Shown here: one piece after another, positions 48,301-60,660 of the stretch | How the letters are laid out: each line of letters opens with the position of its first letter | Numbering within the stretch: position 1 is the first letter of the stretch | DNA from: Talpa occidentalis | Taxonomy: Eukaryota > Chordata > Mammalia > Eulipotyphla > Talpidae | NCBI RefSeq assembly: GCF_014898055.3 | Contig: NW_023604861.1 | Location: 81,068,399 to 81,132,398, forward strand | DNA length: 64,000 nt | Reading direction: 5' to 3' | The notes under the pieces: generated by a model | What the model was told of the DNA's origin: nothing | The model's input: only the letters and a program-made list of their open reading frames with translations | Database searches by the model: none | Position numbers and translations under genes: made by a program

Positions 48301-49235
48301 CAAAAAAATCAAGATTCTCAGGAACCAGGAATATCTTTCTTTTTCTTCTTTCCCTTCCTTTCTCCCTTCCATAGAGCATACTATCCTCAGCCTTTCTTCC
48401 CTTTTGAAGTAGATTTTATGGTTGCCTTTCAACATTCCTCCAACTAGGTTCTAGGTAAGGAGAAGACTTAACAGACCAGGGAATAGCTGGTAGAACTTTC
48501 TACAATTGGAAAGTTTGATGTGTGGGTCAAAAATAAAAATAAGTAAGGCATAAGTGTTTTGTATTTCTGTCTGGGTCAGCCAAGTAATTATCTCCACTTT
48601 CCTTAGCTGTGGAGACTTGGTAAAAGTCAGTGTCAAGCTGAGAATAGTATCCAGGAGTGTTGGAGGAAGGCATCCGTCCTAAGATAACCTGCAATTATCT
48701 CCAAGTGCTGAAGGACTCCCAGTGGTCCAGGAACAAACTCTGGCATCAAGAGTGAGACTTGGCTGTCACATAAATGCAAATGGGATTTGTTTTATGCTAA
48801 TTTAGAACGTGTGTTTATTTTTGATATGTGGCCAAGAGGCTGGATTCCGCCTCTCCTAGAGAATACTCAGCAACAAAAGACAAAGTGGGTATTTGGACAT
48901 TTCCTGACATGTTTCCCAGACATGCCAGGTTTGCACTGAAAAAAAAGTAATTCTATTTCTTTGATTTGGCTGAGCTGACTCATTCATTTGGCATAAATAT
49001 GTTCTCAATCCCAATCACAATTGTGTGTTCCATGAAAGCATGGATGACACAATGCCTGTTGCAAACAATATCCTGTTCTGGGAACTGCAAGCAATGTAAA
49101 GAAGCAGGAAGCAGCCCTAGACTACTTGCTCTTTAGGGGGAAGGACAGTAGAAGGATTTCAGGCAGACAAAGCTAAAGACTCCTGGAAGATTTTGGGAAG
49201 GGCCAAGGGAAGTCAATTTCTGATCAACAATAAAA
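45336..49235. other. ANTXR1: ANTXR1 intron 1, no gene seen
   Basis: About 3.9 kb of intron DNA. I looked for an exon flanked by a pyrimidine tract and a donor that would continue the von Willebrand A domain and found none. No young repeat is present. Confidence 0.4.
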
Positions 49236-49460
49236 GAAAATAGTAACATTTACTAAGTCTTTGCTACTTACCGAGCACTGTGGTAAGCACTTTGCCTGTG
49301 TGATTCCATGCAGATTTTATGATCATATAAATTTAGTACTGTCGTGATCACCATTTGCCACATGAGGAAATTGAGGTTTAGAAAGGTTAGTGGTCAAGGT
49401 CACTTTTAAGTGGCAAAACTCAGCCTTAAACTTAAGTCTCATGCTTTATGCACAAAGATG
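49236..49460 (+). repeat. MIR in ANTXR1 intron 1
   Basis: 'ttaccgagcactgtggtaag', 'cacatgaggaaattgaggtt' and 'aagtggcaaaactcag' are classic MIR segments in the right order. Confidence 0.75.
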
Positions 49461-49494
49461 GAAAGACTAAACATGCAAACGAACACCAGATTAA

Positions 49495-49860
49495 GCAGGG
49501 TAGGTCATGTTGTGCTGAGATTACAAATAATTCCCCAAAACTCAGTGACCCAAAACAACAACAGTAGAAAAGCTAATTACATATTTATCATTTCTGCCTA
49601 TTGACATGTCTGATGGGAGGCATCAGGGACTCTGCTCATGGTTGTTGTTCTGGGACCCAGATTGGTGGGAACTCCTTAACTCTAGCTTCCACTATCACAT
49701 CTGCAAGGGGAGAAAACACTGAGAACTTCTCACTGGCAGTGAAATGCTTCAGCTTATAGTGACTGGCATCCTTCTACTCATGACTCATTGGTCAGAACTA
49801 GTCACTTGCCCTTATCCTACAGGAAGAGTGTGGAAAAAATGGCATCGTCCCATGTAGCTA
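49495..49860 (+). repeat. MLT1-like LTR remnant
   Basis: 'attacaaataattccccaaa' then 'tcagtgacccaaaacaacaa' and 'catttctgcc' follow the start of MLT1-type repeats ('ccaaaacttagtggcttaaa' type). Diverged. Confidence 0.45.
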
Positions 49861-51220
49861 AAAGAAGAGAAAAGCCAAATATGGGTGAGCACTAGAAAGC
49901 CTCTACTGCAAACCTACACACTGCTTTGGCATGAATAAGCAAGAAAGGAATAGTCATTTAGACAGGGAGTAAGGAGATCATTTCTGGAAAAGGTTTCGCT
50001 TTGAGCCAGGTCTTAGATATATTCACCAACCTGAAACTATTGTCTGACGTGAGAATTCAGACCAATCTCTGAGGCTGTGATGGCTCCTGTTCTTTTTCTC
50101 CCTTTCCCATGCCACATGTCCTTTAGATGAAACATTCAGTGGACTGGGTAAGGGGTAGAATTAAATAAGATAGAAGGAAGAAATGGAGTTGAGACAAGCT
50201 TCCCTGCCACTTAAATATTAAACGAGTATATTTGAAAGTGAGAATCTCTGTTTCCATAGTTTGTGGAGCATGGGGAAATTGAAGGGAGCTCTGCCCTGGA
50301 ATAGCACAGTAGTTGATATGACGTGCAGAGGCTGATTCAGAGACTAAATCAAGAGTAACTGATCTCCAAATGAATGTGTTTCTCCATGGGGGTGTGGCTG
50401 GCATTTTTGCTGGGACAGTTTTTCATTGTACAGACCTCTAGGATGCTTAGCATTTCCAGTCCTTACTTTGTAAATGCCATTCACCTTTCTGGTCAGTGTG
50501 ATATCCAGTAAATAAGTGCCTCTACACATTTTTCTCAATGCCTTCCTGTGAGATGCCGCCACCCTGGTTGAGCACCCCCAGATTACATGTAAGCAGGAGA
50601 CATATCCATCTAGAGGAAGAAGTGGAAAGGTTTCAGCAATAAGAGAAACAGTAGAAGTTGCAAATCTTGGAAATTAATATGTTCTACCAGAGCTACTCAT
50701 CCAGGAACCAGATCAGCTGTTCAATATTCAAGTTCCAGATCCAAAGGTTAAGGCAGGCAAGTGTATTTTGGAAAAGCTTCTCCTGTGATTCTGATGTAGT
50801 TCTCTCCCTCCCACAATAAACAGTGATACTGAACAGGAAGACAGGAAAATCTGTCCATAATGATGTCCTTTCTTTTCTCAGGTGAAAATGTAGGTGAAGC
50901 AGCAGACACCAAAGAACTGGATGTCAAGCTGATTTCTTATTTTAGATGGTGGTATGGTGGTAGGAGAAGCCCAACATGATATGGAGCAGGAAGAGCAAAG
51001 GTCACAAACAGACCATACTGTGCACTTCAGCATCACCAGGTCCTGCCATACATGCACACATCTGTAAGCCATGGTGTTGTCTAGGACCGTCATTTGCTTC
51101 CCTTCTGTCAAGACTCTTACATGAAATGTGCTCCAGTGCCTCAGCAATGAATTGAGGGTCAAGCACAAGAGTTAAAAGATCCAGCTTTGGAGTTAAAAGA
51201 CCCAACTTTGGAATCAGGAG
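49861..51220. other. ANTXR1: ANTXR1 intron 1, no gene seen
   Basis: Nothing recognised beyond single-copy intron sequence. A short repeated phrase 'gagttaaaagaycca' occurs at about 51170-51205. Confidence 0.35.
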
Positions 51221-51390
51221 TCTCTGATTTTAAATACCAGCTCAGCCTTTCACCAAACTTTCTAACCTCAGGAAAATTGCTTAGGCTCCCTGAACCTCAG
51301 TCTCCTCATCAATAAAATAGGCATTAAGAAGTGTTGCAAAGATTAAATAATATTAGATTAAAACCTCAATGAGGCATTTGGTATGTGAGT
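51221..51390 (+). repeat. MIR in ANTXR1 intron 1
   Basis: 'taaataccagctcagcc', 'cctgaacctcagtctcctca' and 'aaataggcattaagaag' match the MIR layout. Confidence 0.65.
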
Positions 51391-51396
51391 GCCATA

Positions 51397-51455
51397 GTGG
51401 TGGTGGTGATGGTGGTGACCACAGTGGTGATGGTAATTGAGGTGGTGGTAATTAG
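51397..51455. repeat. GGT/GAT-rich imperfect microsatellite
   Basis: Imperfect trinucleotide run ('agtggtggtggtgatggtgg' and on). Probably unstable in length. Confidence 0.8.
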
Positions 51456-52555
51456 CCCCAGAGAAAGGGAGTGCAATCTTCTAACAAAAGGCACCACCCT
51501 AGAGTTCAAGCAGGACTGCCTGACTAAGATAAGGAATATATTGATTCAATTTAAAATGTATCAAACTGCTAAATTTTTGAAATTATAAAATATATAGAAT
51601 ATGTCCCTGGTACTTCAGGATTTCAGTTTAGTAGAAAAGACTAATTGCAGGGGAAGAGAATTGGTGAAATAATTTTGGTTGAAATGAAAAAGGCTTAGGA
51701 GGATTCATATAAGAGGTAACTTTGAATCTGGAACTTGATCAGTTGCAAAGGAGCAACTTATGGGAAAGCATAGTGACACATACTGTGTGACATAGACATG
51801 ACAGGGGAAAAAAAATGGACTTTCTCATACAAGCAATAGGTTATGGGATTAAAGGAATTTAAGGCAAAGGTGGCAAGCATATGTGTGCATGTGATTATAG
51901 GTATAATCCTATATAAGACTATATGTCACTTATTCTTGTAGTGGGCATGAGGAAAAAAGAATAAAGGAAATTGAGAGCTCTTTTATGGGGAGTAGCATCA
52001 GAACTTGAGCCAATTGGGGGTGAATGAGTAGGAGAGGAAAGAATTGCAAGGGTAAGGAGTAGGTTTTAGAAGGAGGAGTTAGTTCAGTGTGGATGTGTTA
52101 GGTCTGGACATGTGACACATTTGGGTGGAGATGTTGAGTGGGCAGTTGGATTTATATCCTGGAACTGAAAATAGATACTTGAGTGTTCTTAGCCCAAGGG
52201 TAGTAGGTGAAATGTGGATATTTATAATAAATAATGTGGAGATAATATCAAGACAAAATCAGAATTGGAAAAATATCAAAAAGAAGTGGAGTTTATAGAG
52301 GAAGATTATCAGGGTCCAACCTAAAGGAATTATCAATAAGGATGCCTGTGTAAAAAAAGGAACTCCACTACACAGAGCTGAGAAGTTGCCACGACAGTTA
52401 GAAGAAAACCAATGAAGAACTGTACCACTGAGATGAGAAGAGAGAATTTCAGTGGAAGATCAGCTAGATGTTGTCCCCTAAAAAAGTATTTCCTTTTCTT
52501 TTCTAGTCTTGGTGACATCACCAAAAACCCAGCCACTTAAGTGCAAGATCTGAAG
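51456..52555. other. ANTXR1: ANTXR1 intron 1, no gene seen
   Basis: Single-copy intron DNA as far as I can read. Confidence 0.35.
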
Positions 52556-53060
52556 TGAACCTCTTTCTCATATTGCCAGGCCTCATAGTATCTGTTCCCA
52601 TGTCTCTCCTTTGTCTACCTCATTCTCTGCCCCATCGCTGCCTTAGTTCAGATCTTTACCATTTCTCATTCAGTTCACTTAAGCAATCTCTAAATTGTTC
52701 TCTTTATCTTCTTTCTTTACACTTTCTCCCACCTGTGTTCTCAACACTGGTATCAGATTGATCTTTTTAGAACAGAAACTAATTTTGACATCATTTTACC
52801 TACCCTGTAAACTGTAACACTTCTAGAATGCTTTTAGGATAAAACGTAAACTCCTTAACAAGGTATCCAAGAACTTTATTGCTCAGGCTACTATCCATTT
52901 CCCTGATTTCATGGCTTACCCTATCCCACATCCTTGTAATTTCCAACAAAACTATATTGTGCAGTTCCCTCAACTAACCCAATGCCCTTTCCTGCTTTTA
53001 TTTTTAATTCCCTTCATTACCTGTCCCACCTTTACAAAAGTGGATGCCCTCTTACCCTTT
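52556..53060. repeat. ancient interspersed repeat, family not named
   Basis: The phrase 'taggataaaacgtaaactcc' followed by 'ttaacaaggtatccaagaac' and 'ccctgatttcatggct' follows a widespread old mammalian repeat ('aggataaagtccaaactcc' type). I cannot name the family with confidence. Confidence 0.4.
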
Positions 53061-54005
53061 GAGATAATTACTAATAGTTGGTCTGCTCCTGTCATTAGCT
53101 GAGGGCTTTCCATGGTACAAAAAAAATCAAGAACAATCAGCTTTCTACATTACATCTTCATTCAAAATCCCTTCCCTGTTGGGACTTCCTCAACTCTGTC
53201 ACAATTCCTATCCCATAATACGGAGTGACTAGCCCAATATCAAGCAAGGGATAGAGAAAAATAAACTTTAGCATTTGTCCTCTGAGTCTCTTGCAGAAGC
53301 CTTATCTTTTCTTCCTCCAATGGCAATACTCAGCCATGTACAACTCTAATTAATAAGTACCTGTAGGAACCACCTGGAACAGGATTTTCCCAACATCTTG
53401 GTGACAAAAGGATTATGATCGGAATAACAATTATCCAGTTTGTAGTATTACATAGCAAGTAAAAGTGAAGGATCCTAAATGTGACTGTACACCAGTCACA
53501 ACAATAAACAATGTAAAGTAAAAGGAAATGCCACTGGACAGCTATAATCTAACTACTAATAAGTAACCATGTTGCTTAGGACATTCTTGACCTATTCTTG
53601 CTGAGCCAATGGAATTATTAATAGCTTTCTATTTTACTCTTGAAAGAATCTCAGTTTGGATTTTAAATTATATGATCATCCTGCTTATGAACTGTCACAC
53701 AAGATAATGCCAAAGAAATAAAAGGGGAGAGGATTGGAAGTCAAACAGAGAAAGCACCTTGCACACTTTATTGCATTGTAATGGACAACCAGTGTAGTGC
53801 TCCTGATTCCATTTTGAGTGCACAAATTTTTAAGACCTTTCCTGGTATCCTTACCCCCAAATATTCATTGCGAAAATTCTTTAGCACTTCTTACTTATCT
53901 TAGCACCTAAATCTATGAATTGTATTTGTGCATTTCCTGACCCTTCCACGAGGAGGCAGTGGTACATAGGTGTTAAAAACACAAGTTTAGCCTCAAATTG
54001 CTAAA
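53061..54005. other. ANTXR1: ANTXR1 intron 1, no gene seen
   Basis: No named repeat or exon recognised. Confidence 0.35.
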
Positions 54006-55470
54006 ACTACACTGAGGAAAAAAAGATAAGAAACGGAGGTATCGCATTATCTGACTTCAAATTTTACTATAAAGCAATAGTCGTAAAAACAATATGGTAT
54101 TGGCAGAAAAAAAGAAGATACATGGATAAATGGAATCGAATTGAAAGCCCAGAAGAAATAAGTCCACATACATACTAGCACCAGACCTATGATCCTAAAA
54201 ACTGGGGAAAGAACAGTCTCTTTGATAAATGTTGCTGGGAAAATTGGAAAGCCATACATAAAAGAATGAAGTTGGATCGATTTGTTAATACGCACACAAA
54301 AAAACTCCAAGTGGATTAAAGATTTAGATATAAGACCTATAACAATAAAATATATAGAAGAAAACATTTGTGAAACACTTCATGATACAAACAATAAGGA
54401 TATTTTTTTGTGACTTAACCCCTGTGGCAAGGAAGTTAAAAGTAGAAATAAACAATTGGGACTACCTCAAATTAAAAGGCTTCTATACAGTGAAAGAAAA
54501 TATAAGACAAAGACATCCTGGTGAATGGGAGAAATATTTACAAAACATATAACTGATAAGGGATTAATACCCAAGATATTAAAAAACTCATACAATTTAA
54601 CAATCAATAAATGGATAGCAGATTTCAACAGGTAGTTCACCAAAAAGGATATCCAGAAGGCCAAAGGACATGAAAAATTGTTCATCATCACATCTGATAA
54701 GTTTAAAACCACAACGAAATGCCATTTCACACCCATGAGAATGGCACACATTAAAAAGACACACATCAACAAGTATTGGTGAGGATGCAGAGGAAAGGAA
54801 CTCTATTGCACTGTTGGTGGGAATGTGAACTGGTACAACCTTTATGAAAAGTAACCTGGATTTACTTTAAAAAACTGAAAATAGAAATACCCTATGACTC
54901 AGCAATCCCACACTTGGACATATGCCCAAAGAATATGATACCATCAACACAAAAATCCCTTTGTTCCACAATATTCATAGCAGCATTATTTATAATAGCT
55001 AGGACCTAGAAGTAGCCTTGATCAATCATCAAGAGATGATTGGATCAAAAAGATGTGGTATATCCACATATGGAGTATTATATAACCATAAAAGTATGAA
55101 ATACAGTAATTTTCAGCAAAATGGAGGGAATTTGAGAGAAATATGTGTAGCAAAGTATTTTAGAATGATAAAAACAAATACTGGATATTACATAGCAGAC
55201 AATTCAATAATGTAAAATACTCTCGAAACCATGGACATCAATAAGCATCTTGAAGGCTCTGAGGTAGAGAGGGAGTGGGGTGAGTAAGGAACATGGGGAT
55301 ATAAGGAATGGTGGTGGGGGGCAGAAAAAGAAGTGTTGACCAAATAGTAGAAGTTGGTCACTGAGAGGGAAGAACACAAGGGACTGTGGTGATGGTTTAT
55401 GGGTGATATAGTGGCAAGAGAACCATGGGGACTACAGCGATGTAAGAAAATAAAATAAATTAATTAGAAA
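54006..55470 (+). mobile_element. old L1 3' part (plus strand)
   Basis: It covers the last third of ORF2 and the 3' UTR: 'gactacctcaaattaaaagg', 'attgcactgttggtgggaat', 'tggatcaaaaagatgtgg', then an A-rich end near 55470. Many stops and indels. It is much more diverged than the copies at 11029 and 39199. Confidence 0.85.
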
Positions 55471-55552
55471 AACCTACAATCTTTTTGATCATTGAATAAA
55501 TAAAGCAGAAAGGGGGAAATATAGTAAAAGTAGAGCTTTAAACACCAGAGGG

Positions 55553-55815
55553 GAGGCTGTTTAAGCATGGTGTCTAGAACCAAACCACCCAAGGTCAAGT
55601 CTCAATCTTACCACTTATTGGCTGTGTGTCTTTGAGCAAGTTACTTCTTTGTGAACTCATGTTTCTCATCTATAAAAAGGAAACTAATAGTACCGTCTGG
55701 GCACACAATAGGTAGTTGTGCCCAGAACAGTCTTATGAACCTATAAGCAGTGCTCATTAAGGTCTAGCTATTATTATTATTATTAAATGGCAATTAATGT
55801 AAAATGTTCAGCACA
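55553..55815 (+). repeat. MIR in ANTXR1 intron 1
   Basis: 'ttaccacttattggctgtgt', 'gagcaagttacttctttg' and 'gtttctcatctataaaaagg' are a good MIR match. Confidence 0.75.
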
Positions 55816-56951
55816 GTGCCTATGTAAGTACTTAATGAACATTGAATGTTGTGATTATTAATTTTTATAGGCACAAAAGGACCTTGTAAGCATTTCAAAA
55901 TCAGTTTGCTGAATCAATCAGTATTATCTTTTGTATTTATGAATGTATAAATATATCCAGCAAGATGCAAATTGAGAAAGGACATATACTTCATCAGAAA
56001 TAAAGACATTGGTGACTTTTGAAAGTCACCAATTGGTGCTATCTTAGGGAATTGTAAGTACAGAAACTGAAATTTAATGAGTTGAAGGGCTTAGTGGGAA
56101 ATGGGAAAGGAAAGAAAATGTATTTATGACTTTTGAAAATGAAGCTGAACATGGATAGTTCCTCCTTCATATCTCCCCCACTGTCATATAAACCTAACCC
56201 CCCTAAAAAGAGGAAGTCTTGATTAGGCATCTGAGGAAAGCCTTCACCAGGTCCAAAGATCAAGGACAGTGACATTGACATGCAAACATTTTTAAGAAAT
56301 TCTCTGGAAGCAAATCAGATGGACTGAGTTTGAAAGAGGTCAGCTAGGGTCTACTTTCAACCCTGTTGCTAAGCTGTAAAAAACATGTAGAGAAAGATTC
56401 TGGAGGAGTCCCAAGAACAATCCCAAAACTAGAAAGGAATTTAAAGTAAAGAGTGGGATGTAAGAAGGATGAGAACCCTACTTGCCATTGTGCATTAGCA
56501 TCATACAGAAGCAGCTGCATTGGATAGTCAAAGAAGAAATGAAGCCACAAGAGAGAAAGCTCATGAAAACCAGGCATCTTTGTGAGAGTTATTCTGTCCA
56601 GCATTGCAGAGTCCTCCCCACAGATCCTGTGATTCCAGGGAATTGACAGAGTTCTGTCTTGATCATGTGGATATAACAAGGATCAGGAATGAGGTCAGGT
56701 ACAGCACAATAGAGAGCCTGAAGTAGAGACCAGGTTAAAAAAAAAAAAAAAAAAAAAACCATTACATTACATACAAGGTGGAACTGGAGTAATCTTGTCC
56801 AAAACAAACACACAACACTTGCAGGGATGACGTTCCTTTTGGCAAAAGATTAAAGTTTATTCTATTTTCCACTCCCCTAATTGATGGAACACTAACATAA
56901 GCTTACTTTAGCCTTTAAGGCAAACTTCTCTTCCCAGGATTAAGTTTCTTA
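55816..56951. other. ANTXR1: ANTXR1 intron 1, no gene seen
   Basis: Single-copy intron DNA. It contains a pure A run at about 56738-56758 and a short inverted phrase around 56010-56033 ('ggtgacttttgaaagtcacc', a perfect palindrome-like hairpin). Confidence 0.4.
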
Positions 56952-57275
56952 AAGAAATCTGTAAGTGGGGCCTCCCCGGTGGCACAGCGGTTGAGCGCTG
57001 GGTTGCGAAGCTGCCCGCATCCTCTGCAGGGCCGGTTCAATCCCCAGCTGCTCCCCGGCCACCGGAGGAGGGTCCCACATGGTGCGCAGACCTCTCCTGC
57101 TGCCCGCTGCTCCCCTCAGCAGTGTACTTAGGTCCTTCTGCCTGCTCTGCTCCCCGCTCTGGCTCTGGTGAATTCTCTCACCCTCCCGCGCTTCTGACTA
57201 TACCCAGTGCTTGTATAAATAAATAAAAAATAATAAAAAAATAAATCTTAAAAAAAAAAAAGAAATCTGTAAGTG
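56952..57275 (+). mobile_element. young tRNA-derived SINE with 16-bp TSD
   Basis: The body is 56968-57259, with the perfect duplication aagaaatctgtaagtg at 56952-56967 and 57260-57275. Full head (tggcacagcgg A box, ggttcaatccc B box) and full body. The tail lacks the 'acatgcctct' tag. Confidence 0.95.
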
Positions 57276-58553
57276 TGAGCCAATGCAACATCTATCTTGT
57301 GTGTGAGACAATGCAAAATCTTCTCTGTTCATTTGTCTGTCACCTAATATTGGAAAGCAGAAACCAGATTTAGTTACACCTTTCCATATTCAAGGATAAG
57401 GTCTACAAAATTTTAGTGACTTAAAATGATTAAACGAAAGTCTTTAGATGGAGGAAAAACAAATTTATGGAAAGAATTTCAACAAAAGAGGTCAGCTTTA
57501 GCACCATATATTTTGTGTTCTCAATGAAGTTAAGAGATTTGTGAAATGGGATAAAATATGAGAAGACAAGAGACCTATAACAGTTAAGAAAATATAAAGT
57601 AATATGGAAAAATTTAGTCACTGTAGATGGAGTACAGAGCAGGATTGACATGGCAGAAAGTGAAATAAATAATAAAGTATGTTTGAGTAGGAAATGAGTT
57701 ATATGAAAGTGATGAGAGAGAAGATGATAGTGAATGACAAAAATAGAATTCCAATAGGCCAGATAATTTGGGTTGCTAAAGAATGACAATGGTGCTAAAA
57801 GAAATCTTGAAAGATTTACTACAAGTGGATTTTCTTGATTTAAGAAAAACTGAAAATCCAAATGCGAATAGTTCATTAAGTAGAAATATAAGTTAATTAA
57901 TTAAAAGAGACTGATATTTAGATACTTCATGTGAAAATTTTGAATTTCAAAGACAAAAGAGTTTAATGAGGGCGAGAAAACATACACAGGTTACATGCAA
58001 AGTCCCTGCAACATTAAATGGTAGATAATGTTGATAGATAGATGCAACATTAAATGGTAGATAAATTTATGACCAAAATGTTACATTTAGCCAAAAACTC
58101 ACATGTGAAGAAAATAAAAGACATAATTCAAATAGTTGTGAATTTTTTTAAAACAGGATTAGGGATAATTTTCTTCAAGAAACCATGCAAAAAGTGAATC
58201 AAAGATTGAAAAAATACTTTAAAATATGTTATTTTATTTAAAAAAGGAACAATGACCACTGAAGTCATTCAAGCAGATCGATATTTAATTAGCATTTTCA
58301 ATAAACTTTTAGATGATCATCAAGCATCAAGAAACCAGCAGTCTGTCAGGAGGAAGAAATAAGTGAAAATAAGAAGCTTTTAAAAAATATATGCCATTTT
58401 CGAATCGTCAACGCTAATGGAAGCAATATCCACCACACTGAATATTGCAGAAAGTAAATTCATTGGAATACAGTTTAAAAAAGGTATCCTTAAATAGGGA
58501 CTACACCTGAGGGGAGACATCAAATTTTGTAGCATAATGAGCAATGATGTAAG
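57276..58553 (+). mobile_element. probable ancient L1 remnant, weak
   Basis: AT-rich sequence with scattered L1-like phrases. The reading frames are all broken. The long minus-strand ORF at 57876-57430 (148 codons) lies across this AT-rich repeat-like DNA and has no recognisable product. Confidence 0.3.
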
Positions 58554-58828
58554 AAAATAAGTAAATAAGGGCCTCCCCGGTGGTCCAGCAGTTGAGCGCT
58601 CTGCTGCCCGTAGCCTCTGCAGCACCAGTTCGGTCCCCGGCCGCCTGGTGAGGGTCCCACATGGCACTCAGCAGACCTCTCCTGCCGCGCCCGCTGCTCC
58701 ATTCAGCAGTGTTATTTCATCAGGCTGTCTGTTCTGCTCCCTGCTCTGGCTCTGGTGAACTCTCACCCTCCCACGCTTCTGACTGTACCCAGTGCTTGTA
58801 TGTATGTATGTATGTATGTATGTATGCA

Positions 58829-58872
<44 letters not shown>

Positions 58873-58903
58873 CTTTTAAAAAAAGAAAAAAATAAGTAAA
58901 TAA
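58554..58903 (+). mobile_element. tRNA-derived SINE with 15-bp TSD and microsatellite tail
   Basis: The body is 58569-58888, with the duplication aaaataagtaaataa at 58554-58568 and 58889-58903. The tail has grown into (TGTA)n at about 58797-58825, followed by (TAAA)n to about 58870. Confidence 0.93.
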
Positions 58904-59331
58904 ATCTTTTCCTTGAACTCAAGAAGAACAAAGAGATTAAAGTAATAAGATCGAAGATAAGTAATATAAAGGTTAGGAATAGAAATATCCAATATATCTT
59001 TAAAAAATTCTAAGAAGAGATAAGGGAACATTTACAAGAGATAAAATAATTTAAAATGATGATAAAATCTCATTTTCCTGAGCTAAAGAAAAGAGTTGAT
59101 CCTTCACATCTAGAGGACTAACCAAGTCTTCAAGGATATTTTTGAAGAATCAACAATTTATATAATCTTAGATAAATTATTAAAATACAAGAGTAAATAG
59201 GTCTATTCTTTAAAAAGTCAAAACAAATAAGCTTCCCATTTTCTCCTTCCCTCCCCCAAGGATAAAGCAAAAGTGAGATTGGCATTAGATTTGTTGTTTA
59301 GTCTACAATATTAAACACTCAAAAAAATCTC
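58904..59331. other. ANTXR1: intron DNA between two SINEs
   Basis: AT-rich, perhaps part of the old L1 around it. Nothing definite. Confidence 0.3.
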
Positions 59332-59595
59332 AGGGCCTCCCCTGGTGTCGCAGCAGTTGAGCGCTGGGCTGCAAAGCTGCCTGCAGGCTCTGCAGCCCTG
59401 GTTCAATCCCCAGCTGCCGTGAGGGTCCCACATGGTGCCACAGACCTCTCCTGCTGTGCCCGCTGCTCCCCTCAGCAGTGTATTTCGTCACTCTGCCTGT
59501 TCTGTTCTCCGCTCTGTCTCTGGTGAATTCTCTCACCCGCCCAGCTTCTGACTGTATCCCGGTACTTGTATAAATAAACCTTTAAAAAAATTTTT
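59332..59595 (+). mobile_element. tRNA-derived SINE
   Basis: It starts 'gggcctcccctggtgtcgca', carries a B box-like 'ggttcaatccc', and ends 'gtataaataaacctttaaa'. A flanking duplication is not clear (A-rich on both sides). Confidence 0.88.
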
Positions 59596-60660
59596 TTAGA
59601 AATTTGTCTGGAGTAAAATGTGATACTGCAATTTTATAAGTAGGATTCCTCAGACACACAAAAATTCAAAGTGTATGCCATCCACATACCCTTATTGAAA
59701 AAAACAACATGAAAATATCGACATCAAATGGGAAATGTGTTGGAAGAAAACTATAAGAAAAATTATTTATAAAAGAAACAGTAATCAGTAATGGCACTGG
59801 AAAAAATGTCAGAATGTTATCAATAAGTCTACATAGCAAATACAAAATTTTAAAAATGGATCTCAAAGCAGTACATGTCAATTTTTCACTGAAGATACCA
59901 AAAATTACTCCTCCTACATTTACATATACCAATCTCCCAAAAGGTTTTTTTCATCTACAAATTCCTCGTTCTCCCAAATCCATGTACTGGGTAGCAGGAG
60001 GAATGGAAATCTCTCAATTTTGAGCCAGTGTTAGATTACAGTCTAGTATGGGGACTTCTAAATATCTCTTTAAGTGAAATGCTCACTCTTTCATATTTTG
60101 CCCTCCCCCACTAAAATCTGGAATTTTGAGAGGAACTAATTTGCCCTAGTAAGGATGTTCTTTGGTTTAGGACCAGGTGGTTTCAATGGAAAGTCTTACT
60201 ACATCTTCAAGTAACAGAAATTTTCAGAATTAAACTTAAAGACAAAAAGATGGAGAGTTTCCCAATTTATTTTAGAAAGTTAACATACAAATGACTTCAA
60301 TATCTCCCAAAGATAATACATTCATAGACAAAACTTTTAACCAATTTGAAAAAAAAAAGTTTAAAATCCAAAAATCAGATATCATTAAAACAAAACCAAC
60401 AGTGTAGTAAAAAATAATACACCAAGACCAAGTAAAATTTATCCTAGGAATACAAGGGGGCTTCAATATTTAGGAAATGTATAAAGATAACTCACATTTA
60501 TTTTGACTACCAAATACGAATACCAAATTATTTTCTCAATAGAATCTGAAGACATTACACTGAATATTTAAGAGTTCAAAGAATAGAGATGACATGAATA
60601 ATAATTAATGATTTCATATGTACATCTTAAATCCTATACCCTACAGAGAATAAACTTTCC
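59596..60660 (+). mobile_element. ancient L1 ORF2 remnant
   Basis: The part at 60260-60490 ('accaagaccaagtaaaattt' and 'cctaggaatacaagggggct') matches the ORF2 segment just after the RT start, seen in the young copy as [14 protein letters not shown]. Diverged and frameless. Confidence 0.6.

Noticed and set aside
57430..57876. 148-codon minus-strand ORF as a gene
   Set aside because: Lies in AT-rich, L1-like DNA, is rich in Phe/Leu/Ser as expected from antisense A-rich sequence, and has no recognisable domain.
58797..58870. CRISPR-like or satellite array
   Set aside because: Simple tetranucleotide repeats with no spacers, in the tail of a SINE.
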